The position numbers and the translations under genes are program-made. DNA of 64,000 nucleotides from Leptospiraceae bacterium (lineage in GTDB: Bacteria > Spirochaetota > Leptospiria > Leptospirales > Leptonemataceae), in contig BPKM01000003.1 of the NCBI GenBank assembly GCA_026005135.1, positions 248,001 to 312,000 on the forward strand, in the 5' to 3' direction. The notes beneath the pieces are model-generated. The model searched no databases, was not told the origin of the DNA, and saw only the letters and a list, made by a program, of their open reading frames with translations. Position 1 is the stretch's first letter, and the number at the start of each line of letters is the position of its first letter. This document shows positions 35,923-45,385 of the stretch, piece after piece.

Positions 35923-37730
35923 TTAGCTGTATAATCCATCAATACAATAAGTTTTGTTTTATTTTTTACTGGATATTGATGGGAGTCTTCTGTATAAATA
36001 TAAAAATTTCCATCAGGATCAATCTGGAATAATGGTAAAATATTTTTATATTTCTTTTTATTCCAATCTTGTAGTGTTATATCTTTCCCAATTTCAATTG
36101 TTAAAATATCTGCTCCTTCGGAAAATTTTCTTGTAAAAGCAGAGTAGGTTAAATCTTTTCGAAATAAAATTCTACCTATTAATTCTTTGGGTAATTCTTC
36201 TGGTTGATCTCCTGTAATTGCTTGATTTCCGAAAGGAGATATTTGAAAAACATTAGAACTTCCAAAAATATCTTTATATTTTGTACAGGCTAAAGTATTT
36301 ACTTCGTCGTTAGATGTTAATGCAATCATTTTATTGATGTAAGTTAAATCCAAATTTTGTAATAGATTTTCATCTATGATGTTGCCTTGGATTGCTGGTA
36401 AATCAATCATTTTTGCTGCAGAAATATGGTATGGGTTTGTATCAACTAATAAAACCGGAATATTATCTTTCATTAATTCTTTTGCAAGTAATCTTGCCCA
36501 GTAGTGCCCACCTACGAATAAAATTCCTTTCGCTGTTTTGGCTGCGCTCAATTGTAAAAGATTTGCTAATGGACCAGCAGTAAATCCATAAATAACTACA
36601 GTAAAAATTATAACACTAAATATTACTGTTGTAATTTCATTAGCCTGTTCAAAACCGATTTGTTGTAATCTATAAGCAAAAACAGAGCTTACAGAAGCAG
36701 CAACAATACCACGTGGAGCCATCCAGGATAAGAAGATTTTTTCTTTTAGATTTAACTTGGAGGTTAATGTTGATAAAAAAATAGAGGTTGGTCGTATAAC
36801 TAATATTAAAATTAATATAAAATAAAAAACATTTAAATTAAAATTCTGAAAAGAATCCAGAGGTAATCGTGCAGATAATAAAATAAATAATGTACCGATT
36901 AACATTGTACTTAGATTTTCTTTAAAATGAATAATATGTTTTACAGGCACATCTCCCTGATTTGCTAAGGTTAAACCCATTACAATAGTAGCAAATAATC
37001 CAGATTCATGCTGAATTAAATCTGATAATGTGTAAGCAAGTGCCATTATGCTTAAAGAAGCAGGTATTTGAAGATGATCTGGGATAATAAATTTTTCTAA
37101 TAATTTTTTTAATATGATGCCACCTAAAAAACCAAAACCAAAACCTGCAATAATTGTTTTTAAAATTCCAAAAAATGCTAATAATAATGGATTTTTTCCT
37201 TCTCCACTTGTAATACCTTCAAAAACTAAAATAGCTAAAATTGCTCCAATAGCATCAACAACAATTCCTTCCCATTTTAATATACTTCCTAATTTAGGGA
37301 AAGGTTTTATCGTTCGAAGCAAGGGAATAATAACAGTGGGACCTGTTACAGTTAATATTGCTCCTGTTAAAATTGCTAATTGAATAGGCCATTTAAAAAA
37401 ATAATATGCAAAATAACTTGATAAAATCCAGGTTATTAATACTCCAATAGATAATATACTTAATATAACACCACCTGTTTTTTTTAAGTCTTTTATATTA
37501 AGACTTAGTCCACCTTCATATAATATTAAAGCAACAGATAAAGAAACAAATGGCATTAAAATATTACCCATTAATTGATCTGGTTGAATTAAATTTGTAA
37601 TAGGACCTGCAATAAAACCAGATAATAAGAGTAATATAATAGAAGGAATATTGAGCTTATTAGCCAACCATTGAGAAAATGTTCCTAATATTAAGATTAA
37701 TGTAATTTGAAGTAAAGTATTTTCGAGCAT
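35919..37730 (-). CDS. Cation/proton antiporter with TrkA (RCK) domains
   Basis: 603 residues. About twelve membrane segments (1-395) of the NhaP/KefB-like type with LYEGGLSLN, the GAILTVTGPTVI segment and APRGIVAASVSS. A Rossmann-like TrkA-N domain follows (FVGGHYWARLLAKEL, about 402-520), then a TrkA-C-like end. It should exchange Na+ or K+ for H+ at the inner membrane, gated by a nucleotide at the RCK domain. The GHKL gene ends one base before its start, so the two are read together. Confidence 0.85.
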   Translation of the reverse strand: MLENTLLQITLILILGTFSQWLANKLNIPSIILLLLSGFIAGPITNLIQPDQLMGNILMPFVSLSVALILYEGGLSLNIKDLKKTGGVILSILSIGVLITWILSSYFAYYFFKWPIQLAILTGAILTVTGPTVIIPLLRTIKPFPKLGSILKWEGIVVDAIGAILAILVFEGITSGEGKNPLLLAFFGILKTIIAGFGFGFLGGIILKKLLEKFIIPDHLQIPASLSIMALAYTLSDLIQHESGLFATIVMGLTLANQGDVPVKHIIHFKENLSTMLIGTLFILLSARLPLDSFQNFNLNVFYFILILILVIRPTSIFLSTLTSKLNLKEKIFLSWMAPRGIVAASVSSVFAYRLQQIGFEQANEITTVIFSVIIFTVVIYGFTAGPLANLLQLSAAKTAKGILFVGGHYWARLLAKELMKDNIPVLLVDTNPYHISAAKMIDLPAIQGNIIDENLLQNLDLTYINKMIALTSNDEVNTLACTKYKDIFGSSNVFQISPFGNQAITGDQPEELPKELIGRILFRKDLTYSAFTRKFSEGADILTIEIGKDITLQDWNKKKYKNILPLFQIDPDGNFYIYTEDSHQYPVKNKTKLIVLMDYTAN

Positions 37731-37731
37731 C

Positions 37732-38556
37732 TTATTTACCCTGTTTCTTTCTGGTAGGGATAGGAATTTCGATAGTAAATATAGTATTTTTCATAGCTGA
37801 ACGATACTGAATTAATTTTGTAAAAATAATGTCAGCTTCAAAAGGATCATAACCAGATTTAAGAAATAATACAATACTTCTTAAACCAGCCCCAAAACCT
37901 CCTCCTGCTGTATCTGCTTCTTTCTGGTATAGATGTAAAGCAGTTTCGAAGGGATTTCTATTAGCATTGATTAAATCTTCTTTAATCTTATTTAAATTAT
38001 ATTCAACACGTTGTTTATCAATTACAGTTATAGGAGAATTATTAATTACATTTACAAGAAAATAATCCGCATTATTTTTATTTAAAATTCGTAATGTAAC
38101 TGTAATTTTTTTGTTAAATTTTTCTGATAATGCAAAAGAATTTGTTTTGTATTTTTCTATTAGATTAAGGATAGAAGCAGTTAAATCAATATTATGTAAG
38201 CCATATTTTTTTAACAGATCAGTTTGATTATTTTCTATTGCATCCTGAATATCTTCTCTAACCATTTCTGTATCTTGTTTGGGATCTTCTTTCATTATTC
38301 TTTGAAATAATGCATTTTCTAATATAGCCCATCGATTATTAGCTTTATTTGCATTATTAATTAATTCGCCAATTGACCAGAATACTGCTTCTGCTAATAG
38401 ATAATAATCCATATCATCAGGATTATCTGGGTTAGAAAAAATGGAAAATATAAGTTCTCTTAAATATTTTTCTCCATCAGGTATGTAATTTTTATTTATT
38501 GATATAACTAAATCTTGTTTATATATTTTTTCAAGTTCTTTATTTAAGTTCATCAT
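37732..38556 (-). CDS. GHKL-type ATPase domain protein (paralogue 1)
   Basis: 274 residues. It resembles the ATP-binding part of histidine kinases: an N-box-like GELINNANKANN (about 62-73), VINNSPITV near 165 and the glycine-rich loop AGGGFGAGLRS near 228. No phospho-acceptor His domain, receiver or membrane segment is present. In spirochaetes such solo ATPase proteins exist, but I know no established function; anti-sigma kinases are smaller. A second protein of the same plan lies at 55340-56182. It is the upstream gene of the antiporter. Confidence 0.7.
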   Translation of the reverse strand: MMNLNKELEKIYKQDLVISINKNYIPDGEKYLRELIFSIFSNPDNPDDMDYYLLAEAVFWSIGELINNANKANNRWAILENALFQRIMKEDPKQDTEMVREDIQDAIENNQTDLLKKYGLHNIDLTASILNLIEKYKTNSFALSEKFNKKITVTLRILNKNNADYFLVNVINNSPITVIDKQRVEYNLNKIKEDLINANRNPFETALHLYQKEADTAGGGFGAGLRSIVLFLKSGYDPFEADIIFTKLIQYRSAMKNTIFTIEIPIPTRKKQGK

Positions 38557-38571
38557 TTTTAATATTAAACT

Positions 38572-38609
38572 ATTTTTTTTACTTTATAAGGCAACATATT
38601 TTTTGACGT
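38572..38609. promoter_or_regulatory. Shared intergenic block, copy A (ATTTTTTTTACTTT ... TTTGACGT)
   Basis: ATTTTTTTTACTTT (38572-38585) and TTTGACGT (38602-38609) lie between the divergent GHKL and MFS genes. The same two blocks lie in the same order between the second GHKL gene and the thiolase gene (56195-56238). TTGACG begins exactly 35 nt before the MFS ATG. Confidence 0.45.
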
Positions 38610-38637
38610 AAGATATTCGAAAAAAAATTTGTCGATT

Positions 38638-39939
38638 ATGTCTAATGGAAAAAGAAATATCATAGTACTTTTATTTATTATTATTCTCGATTTTATGGGA
38701 TTTACTTTAATTTTTCCTCTTGTACCAGATTTATTATTATATTATGTAAAACATCCTGTTTATGAATTAGATAAAATAATTATAGGTTTTTTTTATAATC
38801 TTGATCATACAATAAAATATTATTTACAATTTAATAACGAATTTAAAGAAGATATTGTTTTAATTATAGGTAGTATAGTTAGTTCAATTTATTCTATATT
38901 GCAATTTCTTTTTGCACCTTATTGGGGAAAACAATCTGACCTTAAAGGAAGGAAAAAAATTTTAATTCTTACAAGTTCAGGTTTAGCATTTTCTTATTTA
39001 TTCTGGTTTTTTTCTAAAAGTTTTTCTTTGTTTTTATTTTCTCGAATTATAGGTGGAATTATGGCTGGCAATGTAGGGGTTGCTTCTGCTGCAATGGCAG
39101 ATATATCAGATAAAAAAAAACGAACAGCATTTATGGGATTAGTTGGTATGTCTTTTGGCCTTGGTTTTATATTAGGTCCTGTATTTGGAGGAATATTATA
39201 TTATTTAGGAAATGAATATTTTACTTTTCTATTGAAATATGATTTTTTTCATCCCTTTTCGATTTGTTCCTTAGGTTCTTTTATATTAGCATTATTAAGT
39301 ATTATTTTAAATATTTTCTTCTTAGAAGAAACTTATATTCCTCAAAAAGAGTTTCAGAGAAAGTATAAAGGATTTAATATATTTCAATTAAAGCATTTGG
39401 ATAAAAGAATACGTTTATTAATTATTTTAAATTTAATTTATATGCTAATTTTTACTTCTTATGAATTTACATTTACATTTTTTTATAAATTTACTTTTTC
39501 TTTAACTCCGAGAGAAATAGGATTTGTATTTTTTTATTTAGGAATTTTAATAGCCTTAGGGCAGGGAATATTATCTCGTTTAGTATCTGGTAAGATACAT
39601 GAAAAAACAATGATTCGAATTGGTATACTTTTATTACCCTTTACATTTCTATTGCAACCTATTTTAAAACAAAATATTATTCTATCGCTTATTACTTTAA
39701 TTCCTTTAGCTTGTGGAAATTCTTTATTCCAGCCAGCAATTAATAGTTATGCAAGTTTATTATCTAAAAAAGAAGAACAGGGATATATACTAGGATTAAT
39801 GCGTTCTCTTGGATCCTTATCTCGTGCAATTGGACCGATTATAGGTGGCAGTTTATATTGGCTCGTTGATATTCAATTGACTTATTTGATTTTTATATTG
39901 GTATTAGTATTTGCTTTCATGTTATCCTATAAGTTATAG
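38638..39939 (+). CDS. MFS transporter
   Basis: 433 residues from ATG 38638; TTG 38629 would add three residues but has no support. About twelve membrane segments. The loop-2 motif GKQSDLKGRKK (near residue 100) is the major-facilitator signature, and SRIIGGIMAGNVGVASAAMADISDKKKRTAFMGLVG fits the tetracycline-resistance-like drug/proton group. An inserted stretch between helices 1 and 2 (about 30-75) is longer than usual. It probably exports small molecules; substrate unknown. Possibly leaderless. Confidence 0.88.
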   Translation: MSNGKRNIIVLLFIIILDFMGFTLIFPLVPDLLLYYVKHPVYELDKIIIGFFYNLDHTIKYYLQFNNEFKEDIVLIIGSIVSSIYSILQFLFAPYWGKQSDLKGRKKILILTSSGLAFSYLFWFFSKSFSLFLFSRIIGGIMAGNVGVASAAMADISDKKKRTAFMGLVGMSFGLGFILGPVFGGILYYLGNEYFTFLLKYDFFHPFSICSLGSFILALLSIILNIFFLEETYIPQKEFQRKYKGFNIFQLKHLDKRIRLLIILNLIYMLIFTSYEFTFTFFYKFTFSLTPREIGFVFFYLGILIALGQGILSRLVSGKIHEKTMIRIGILLLPFTFLLQPILKQNIILSLITLIPLACGNSLFQPAINSYASLLSKKEEQGYILGLMRSLGSLSRAIGPIIGGSLYWLVDIQLTYLIFILVLVFAFMLSYKL

Positions 39940-39986
39940 AAAATTTTTTATTTTCCAGATTCTTAATTTATATTTTTTTGTTTTAT

Positions 39987-40223
39987 ATGATAGAAGATAT
40001 AGCAAGATTATTTATTTTTTTAGGTATTATATTTTTATTTTTAGGATTATTTTTTATTTTAATTTCTTCAGATCATATTCCTTTTTTAAAATACTTAGGA
40101 AAATTACCAGGTGATATCTATATAGAGAAAGAAAATTTCAAGTTTTATTTTCCCATAACTACCTCTATATTAATTAGTATTTTATTATCTTTGATATTTT
40201 ATATAATAAATCGTTTACGTTAG
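39987..40223 (+). CDS. DUF2905 family small membrane protein
   Basis: 78 residues from ATG 39987; a TTG at 39978 is the only other start. Two membrane segments surround the conserved loop LGKLPGDIYIEKENFKFYFPITT, the DUF2905 signature. Function unknown; such proteins are common next to ruvB or queA genes, not here. It ends 4 nt into the convergent ppk gene end. Confidence 0.85.
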   Translation: MIEDIARLFIFLGIIFLFLGLFFILISSDHIPFLKYLGKLPGDIYIEKENFKFYFPITTSILISILLSLIFYIINRLR

Positions 40224-42547
40224 ATTTTAGAATTAATAATTTGTTCAAGATTGGTTAACGGTTGAAAAATACTTCTTCTTTTTTCTTCTTTGTCTCGTTC
40301 TTTTTCTTCGAATTCTTTTACAACCTCTTCTCTAAAAAATCTCTGAGAGGAAAAACGTGGTTCACCTTTTTTTGGATGTAGCCTAATATATTTACCATCT
40401 GGGAGTAACATTCTTGCATTATGATTATCACGAAAGATAACATCTAAAATATGTATTATTTTTTTCTTTAATTCTTCATCTTCTATGGGAAAAAATGTTT
40501 CCACCCTTCTATTTAGATTTCTTGGCATTAGATCCGCAGAAGAAAGATAAATTTTGGGATTACCATTATTTTCAAAATAATAAATTCTGCTATGTTCTAA
40601 AAATCTACCAACAATAGATATTACTCTAATATTTTCACTAATACCTGGTAGGCCTGGTTTTAAACAACAAATACCACGAACATTTAAATCAACTTTAACA
40701 CCAGCAATAGAGGCTTTATAGAACAATAAAATCATTTCTGGATCAACTAAGGAATTTATTTTTATTTTTATATAGGCTGGTTTTCCTTCTTGAGCATTTT
40801 GAATTTCTTTTTCTATCAGTTTTGTGATGGTTTGCCTTAAATTTATTGGAGCAACAGAAATTTTAGAAAACTTAGGTATACTGGCATATCCTGTAAGTGC
40901 ATGGAAAAGATTCGATACATCATTATTTATTTCTGGATCAGCAGTAATTAAACCTAAATCCGTATAAATTTTTGCTGTAGTAGGATTATAATTTCCTGTG
41001 GAAAGATGTACATAGGAATGTACACCATCTTTTTCTCTTCGGATTACCTGTAATGCTTTGGCATGTATTTTTAATCCAACTAAACCATATACAACATGGA
41101 TACCATGTTTTTCCATTTCTCTTGCCCAGACAATATTTCTTTCTTCATCAAAACGAGCTTTTAATTCAACTAAGGCAGTAACCTGTTTCCCTCTTTCTGC
41201 TGCTTCGATTAGTAATTTAACAATTGGACTATCTCCACTGGTACGATATAAAGTTTGTTTAATTGCAAGAACATCTTTATCTGTTGCAGCTGCTTGTAAA
41301 AAATCAATTACAGGCTGGAAAGAATCATAAGGATGATGAAGCAATATATCTTTTTGTTTGATTAAATCAAAAATATCACTTAAATTATCTAAAATAATAG
41401 CATTTCTTGGTATAAATGGTTCATCTCTTAAATCCATTCGATCTTGAATTTTTTCATAGATTTCCATTAAGTTATGTAAATTAAGCATGCCAGGTCTTTC
41501 GTAAGTTTCTTCTTCTTCTAAATCCAATTGTTTTCTTAGAAAATCTTTTAAATCTGTTGGCATTCCTTTTCTATAATTTAGACGTACAGCTTCTCCCCAT
41601 TTTCGGTTTTTTAATTCTTCTTCTATGGTCGAAAGTAAATTTTCTGAACTTACTTCTTCTATGGAAAGTTCTGAGTTTCTATTTATCGTAAAACCATGAA
41701 TACTTATAATTTCGTTATTACCAAATAATTCTTTAATATGTAGTTTGATAATTTCTTCTAAAGGGATAAATCTACGAATTGTTAAAGAAAACTTATTTCT
41801 TGGTGGTAATTCAATAAAACGGGGTAAAACATCAGATGGAACTTCTATTATAGCATAGGAAATTTTATTTGGGTTCCTTTCTAAACGTAGTTTGATAGCT
41901 AAATTTAATTTTCCATTTAATATCCTTGGAAAAGGATGAGAAGGATCTATAGCTAATGGTGTAAGTATCTTAAATAATTCTTTTTTAAAGAAGTTTTTTA
42001 AAAATTTTTTATCTTTATTATCTAAATGTTTTTCAATATTTTTGGTTTCTTGATAAATTTCTATTCCATGAACTTTTAATAAATCTAAAATTTCATTCAA
42101 AATTTTATATTTTAGATTCGTTAATTGATGAACTTTTTTATGAATTTCATGTAAAGTTTCTTCAGCTGTTTTTCCATCTAATTGAATTTCGTTTATAGAA
42201 GATGCTACAATTTGTTTTAATCCCGCAACACGGACCATAAAAAATTCATTCATATTAGATTCTAAAATAGCAATGAATTTTAATCGTTCTAATAAGGGAT
42301 TATCTTTTCTCATTGCTTCTTCTAATACGCGATAATTAAATTCTAACCAGGAGAGCTCTCTATTAAAAAAAAGATCATGATTGTTTATACTTAAAAATTG
42401 AGAATTTTTCTTTAAAAGAAAATTTTTATCAGAAGAAGAATTCGCTTTTGCTTTTCTTTTCGTTGATTTTTTTTGTGTATGATTAGATATATAATTTTCC
42501 TGAGAATTAATATAAACATTATTCAAATGTTTTTTCATTTCGGACAT
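40220..42547 (-). CDS. ppk1: Polyphosphate kinase 1
   Basis: 775 residues. It builds polyphosphate from ATP reversibly through a phosphohistidine. Domains in order: a 55-residue Lys/Asn-rich extension not found in most family members, the N domain (FFNRELSWLEFNYRVLEEA), the H domain and two C domains. Catalytic His495 lies in GLKIHAKAL, LSTGNYNP follows at 515-522, and the second His652 is in RFLEHSRIYYF. ATG 42547 or the Met at residue 4 could be the start. Last gene of the long minus-strand run from 51375. Confidence 0.93.
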   Translation of the reverse strand: MSEMKKHLNNVYINSQENYISNHTQKKSTKRKAKANSSSDKNFLLKKNSQFLSINNHDLFFNRELSWLEFNYRVLEEAMRKDNPLLERLKFIAILESNMNEFFMVRVAGLKQIVASSINEIQLDGKTAEETLHEIHKKVHQLTNLKYKILNEILDLLKVHGIEIYQETKNIEKHLDNKDKKFLKNFFKKELFKILTPLAIDPSHPFPRILNGKLNLAIKLRLERNPNKISYAIIEVPSDVLPRFIELPPRNKFSLTIRRFIPLEEIIKLHIKELFGNNEIISIHGFTINRNSELSIEEVSSENLLSTIEEELKNRKWGEAVRLNYRKGMPTDLKDFLRKQLDLEEEETYERPGMLNLHNLMEIYEKIQDRMDLRDEPFIPRNAIILDNLSDIFDLIKQKDILLHHPYDSFQPVIDFLQAAATDKDVLAIKQTLYRTSGDSPIVKLLIEAAERGKQVTALVELKARFDEERNIVWAREMEKHGIHVVYGLVGLKIHAKALQVIRREKDGVHSYVHLSTGNYNPTTAKIYTDLGLITADPEINNDVSNLFHALTGYASIPKFSKISVAPINLRQTITKLIEKEIQNAQEGKPAYIKIKINSLVDPEMILLFYKASIAGVKVDLNVRGICCLKPGLPGISENIRVISIVGRFLEHSRIYYFENNGNPKIYLSSADLMPRNLNRRVETFFPIEDEELKKKIIHILDVIFRDNHNARMLLPDGKYIRLHPKKGEPRFSSQRFFREEVVKEFEEKERDKEEKRRSIFQPLTNLEQIINSKI

Positions 42548-42584
42548 AATAATAACAATTAATAAAGACTTAGATTATAATTTG

Positions 42585-43274
42585 TCAATTAGAATTTATT
42601 TGTTCAAACTTTTTTTGTATTGAATCTAAATAACTTAGTTCTCTTCCTTTAAAGTCTTTTATAAAGGATTTCATATCTTTAATTTCTTTTGCGATACGAT
42701 AACCTTCTTCCATTGTATCTACTAATACTTCTGCCCCTACAAGATTTGCTGCTACTTTAATAGGAGCCATAACTAATTTTATTAATGGTAATTTGGAAAG
42801 TGCAAAAAAGAAGGAGAGAGATTCACAGATTAAATCAATTTGTTTTTTTCTTTTTTCGTATTGATTTTTTTCATGAATAATTTTTTCAATTATTTCAAAA
42901 TCTAAATGCGTATTTTTGTTATATTCAATTGTTTTTAGGTGATTTTTTAAAAGTTCTTCTGCTATTTCGTAATCTAATTCATCAGATAACTTTACAAGTT
43001 GTATTAATTTATATACATTTTCTACCAGATCCTGTCCAACAATGGTTTTTAGTTTTTTATATAATTCTTCTAATGCTTTATCTCTTTCTTTTTTGTTAGC
43101 TGGAGCATATAAATGATTTCGAAAAAAAGATGGAATTTTATCAAAACCTTTAACATTTTCTATATAATCTTTATATGTTTTTCCCAAACGTTCTATAATT
43201 TGATTTACTACAATTTGTTTGGCAATTTCTAATTCTTGATTATAATTATTATAACTCACAGGTCGTAATTTCAA
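42585..43274 (-). CDS. Hypothetical protein, 229 aa, mostly helical
   Basis: A Lys/Glu-rich, mostly helical protein with one mildly hydrophobic stretch near 150-185 (SFFFALSKLPLIKLVMAPIKVAANLVGAEVLVDTM). No signal peptide and no motif I recognise. It lies between the SPOR protein and ppk in what looks like one transcription unit, with 33 and 37 nt gaps. Codon use is like that of its neighbours, so it is probably a real gene of unknown function. Confidence 0.65.
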   Translation of the reverse strand: MKLRPVSYNNYNQELEIAKQIVVNQIIERLGKTYKDYIENVKGFDKIPSFFRNHLYAPANKKERDKALEELYKKLKTIVGQDLVENVYKLIQLVKLSDELDYEIAEELLKNHLKTIEYNKNTHLDFEIIEKIIHEKNQYEKRKKQIDLICESLSFFFALSKLPLIKLVMAPIKVAANLVGAEVLVDTMEEGYRIAKEIKDMKSFIKDFKGRELSYLDSIQKKFEQINSN

Positions 43275-43307
43275 AAGAATAATTAAACTTGCAAGTTATT
43301 TTTATAT

Positions 43308-43961
43308 TTAATTGTTTAATTTTTTAATTATCGCATCTTTAATATGATGTTTTTTTAATTCTTCTTTAATATTGATAGCTTCCTGATAAGAATTAGAAGT
43401 AGTATATAGTATATAATATTTTTTTCGTTTTTTATAAGAACAGGTTATACCATTTTTTTCTAATTGATTTTTAAAATTTAAAACATCGTCTTTTGTTTTA
43501 AAAGCGGCAATTTGTATCATGTATTTTTCAGATTTTTGATTCGAATTTGTTTTTTTATCAGAAGTAAATGGTTTTTTATATATCTTCCAATCTTCTTTTT
43601 TTTCAATATCTTCATCAACAATTTCCTCTTCAAGACTAGATGTTTTCTTTTCCAGTATATTTTGATTTAAAGAAATTTTTTCTGCTTTTTTAAGTTCTTC
43701 TATAGAAATAGTAGATTTTTTTTCTGTTTGTTTTGGTTCTTCTTCTACTTTTGCCTGGTCTGGATATAATTCATTAATTTTTTCTTTATTTTGTAGTTCA
43801 GGAGAAGGTACTTGAATTTGATTTGTATTTTGTAAGATTTTTTCTTTTCCTATTTTATAACCTATACTAAAACTCGTCATTAGTAATGTAGTAAAAATAG
43901 TTGATAATAATATAATTCGCTCTCTATCTAAATGTATAATATAAAAAATTCTTTTCCTCAT
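43308..43961 (-). CDS. SPOR-domain membrane protein
   Basis: 217 residues: a short basic cytoplasmic start, one membrane segment (about 17-36), a Lys/Glu-rich linker of about 100 residues, and a SPOR domain at 145-215 (YMIQIAAFKTKDDVLNFKNQLEKNG, then KYYILYTTS). SPOR domains bind denuded glycan strands at septa, so a role in division or envelope growth is likely. It lies 4 nt after coaE. Confidence 0.85.
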   Translation of the reverse strand: MRKRIFYIIHLDRERIILLSTIFTTLLMTSFSIGYKIGKEKILQNTNQIQVPSPELQNKEKINELYPDQAKVEEEPKQTEKKSTISIEELKKAEKISLNQNILEKKTSSLEEEIVDEDIEKKEDWKIYKKPFTSDKKTNSNQKSEKYMIQIAAFKTKDDVLNFKNQLEKNGITCSYKKRKKYYILYTTSNSYQEAINIKEELKKHHIKDAIIKKLNN

Positions 43962-43965
43962 AATT

Positions 43966-44646
43966 TTACCTCTCTAATATTTTTTGTTTTTTAATATTAT
44001 TAATAATATATTTAATTTTTTCTTCTAAATGATGAATATCTTTATCATTCCATATCACACAATCAGCCATTTTTCTTTTTAATTCTGGCTTTAACTGATT
44101 ATTTTCTCTTTGCATAAATTCTTCTTCTGTCCAGTTATTTCGCTTTATAGCTCTTAATTTTCTTTCTTCAAATGGGGCATCTATTACCATAATCAAATCA
44201 TAATCATTCTCTTTATGAGAATTACTTTCAAATAATAGTGGAACATCATATACTATAATTTCCCCCTTTTTAGAATTAGATATTATATTTTTCAATTCTT
44301 TTTTTACAAGTGGATGTATTAAATCATTTATCCACTTAACATTTTCTTTATTACTAAATATATTTTTAGATAAATATTTAAAATTTACTTGATTATTGTC
44401 AAGGTAGCTTTCTGTACCAAATTTGTCAATAATGATTTTTTTTATTTCAGGTCGTAGATACATACTTTTTGCTACTTCATCAGCATTAATAACTTTGCAA
44501 TTTTCTTTATTTAATATATTTGCTACAGTACTTTTTCCTGCTGCTAATGTTCCTGTTAAACCAATTAGATAATAATCTTTTTTCCAATTAAAATTTTCTG
44601 GCACTTTTTCGTATTTATTACAAAATATTTTATTTGGATTATTCAT
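43966..44646 (-). CDS. coaE: Dephospho-CoA kinase
   Basis: 226 residues. It phosphorylates dephospho-CoA, the last step of CoA synthesis. The P-loop GTLAAGKST is at 32-40, with the family's INADEVAK at 54-61 and VVYDVPLLFE-like segment near 130. About 25 extra residues precede the family's usual start; a later start is not obvious, so the extension may be real. Its start overlaps the upstream exported-protein gene by 8 nt. Confidence 0.93.
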   Translation of the reverse strand: MNNPNKIFCNKYEKVPENFNWKKDYYLIGLTGTLAAGKSTVANILNKENCKVINADEVAKSMYLRPEIKKIIIDKFGTESYLDNNQVNFKYLSKNIFSNKENVKWINDLIHPLVKKELKNIISNSKKGEIIVYDVPLLFESNSHKENDYDLIMVIDAPFEERKLRAIKRNNWTEEEFMQRENNQLKPELKRKMADCVIWNDKDIHHLEEKIKYIINNIKKQKILER

Positions 44647-45385
44647 AAAAATTTTCTATGTTTACAAAATGATTTTTTAAATTTAATATTTCGCCTTCTC
44701 TAAACTTTAATCTAATATAACATATTTCATTAAAAATATGACAATAATATATATTTTTATATTTTTTATAAAATTCATTATGATTATTTTTTATAAATAT
44801 AATAAATATATTTTTATCATTATAAAAATTTTTAAAAATTTCTAAATCACATTCATTATTATTTAATGCGAAAATCCATAAATTTGTATCTTCGTGTAAG
44901 TACAATATTTTTTTTAAGGTTTCATAATCAATTTTGCAATTTTTATATTGTATTATTCCTATTTTAATTTGTTTAAAATAAACAAATATATATTTATGAT
45001 ATAAAAAACTATTTTTTTCTGAACAATTAAAACATAATAATTTTTCTTTGTATTTTTTTATAAGATTTTTTTCTTCATCTGTAAAACTTTTATCAATAAA
45101 ATTTATATAATCAAAATAAAATTTGTCTAATATATAGAAATAATCCTTATTATTATTTTCTTTCTTAGGAAAAAAGTTAATAAAAAAGATAGAATATTCT
45201 TTGCTTTTATTATGAATAAATTTTTTATTTTTATAAAGTTCATTATAATATTTTTCTAAATAATTAAGATGATTCTTTTGTGGATTAAAAAAATAAATAT
45301 GAATAAAATCATTAGCATTAATGCTCTGAGAACAAATCAATAAATAAATAAAATAAATAATAAATTTTTTAAAATCCAGTATCAT
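44639..45385 (-). CDS. Exported protein, unknown function
   Basis: 248 residues with a signal peptide (about 1-24, ending SINA). The mature part is very rich in Asn, Lys, Tyr, Phe and Ile. Two pairs of Cys (CFNC near 117-120) might be disulfide-bonded. I recognise no family; the strand-helix rhythm might be a degenerate phosphoesterase-like fold, but no metal motif remains. Its ATG shares one base with the stop of the PLD-like lipoprotein gene, so the two are tightly coupled. Confidence 0.6.
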   Translation of the reverse strand: MILDFKKFIIYFIYLLICSQSINANDFIHIYFFNPQKNHLNYLEKYYNELYKNKKFIHNKSKEYSIFFINFFPKKENNNKDYFYILDKFYFDYINFIDKSFTDEEKNLIKKYKEKLLCFNCSEKNSFLYHKYIFVYFKQIKIGIIQYKNCKIDYETLKKILYLHEDTNLWIFALNNNECDLEIFKNFYNDKNIFIIFIKNNHNEFYKKYKNIYYCHIFNEICYIRLKFREGEILNLKNHFVNIENFYE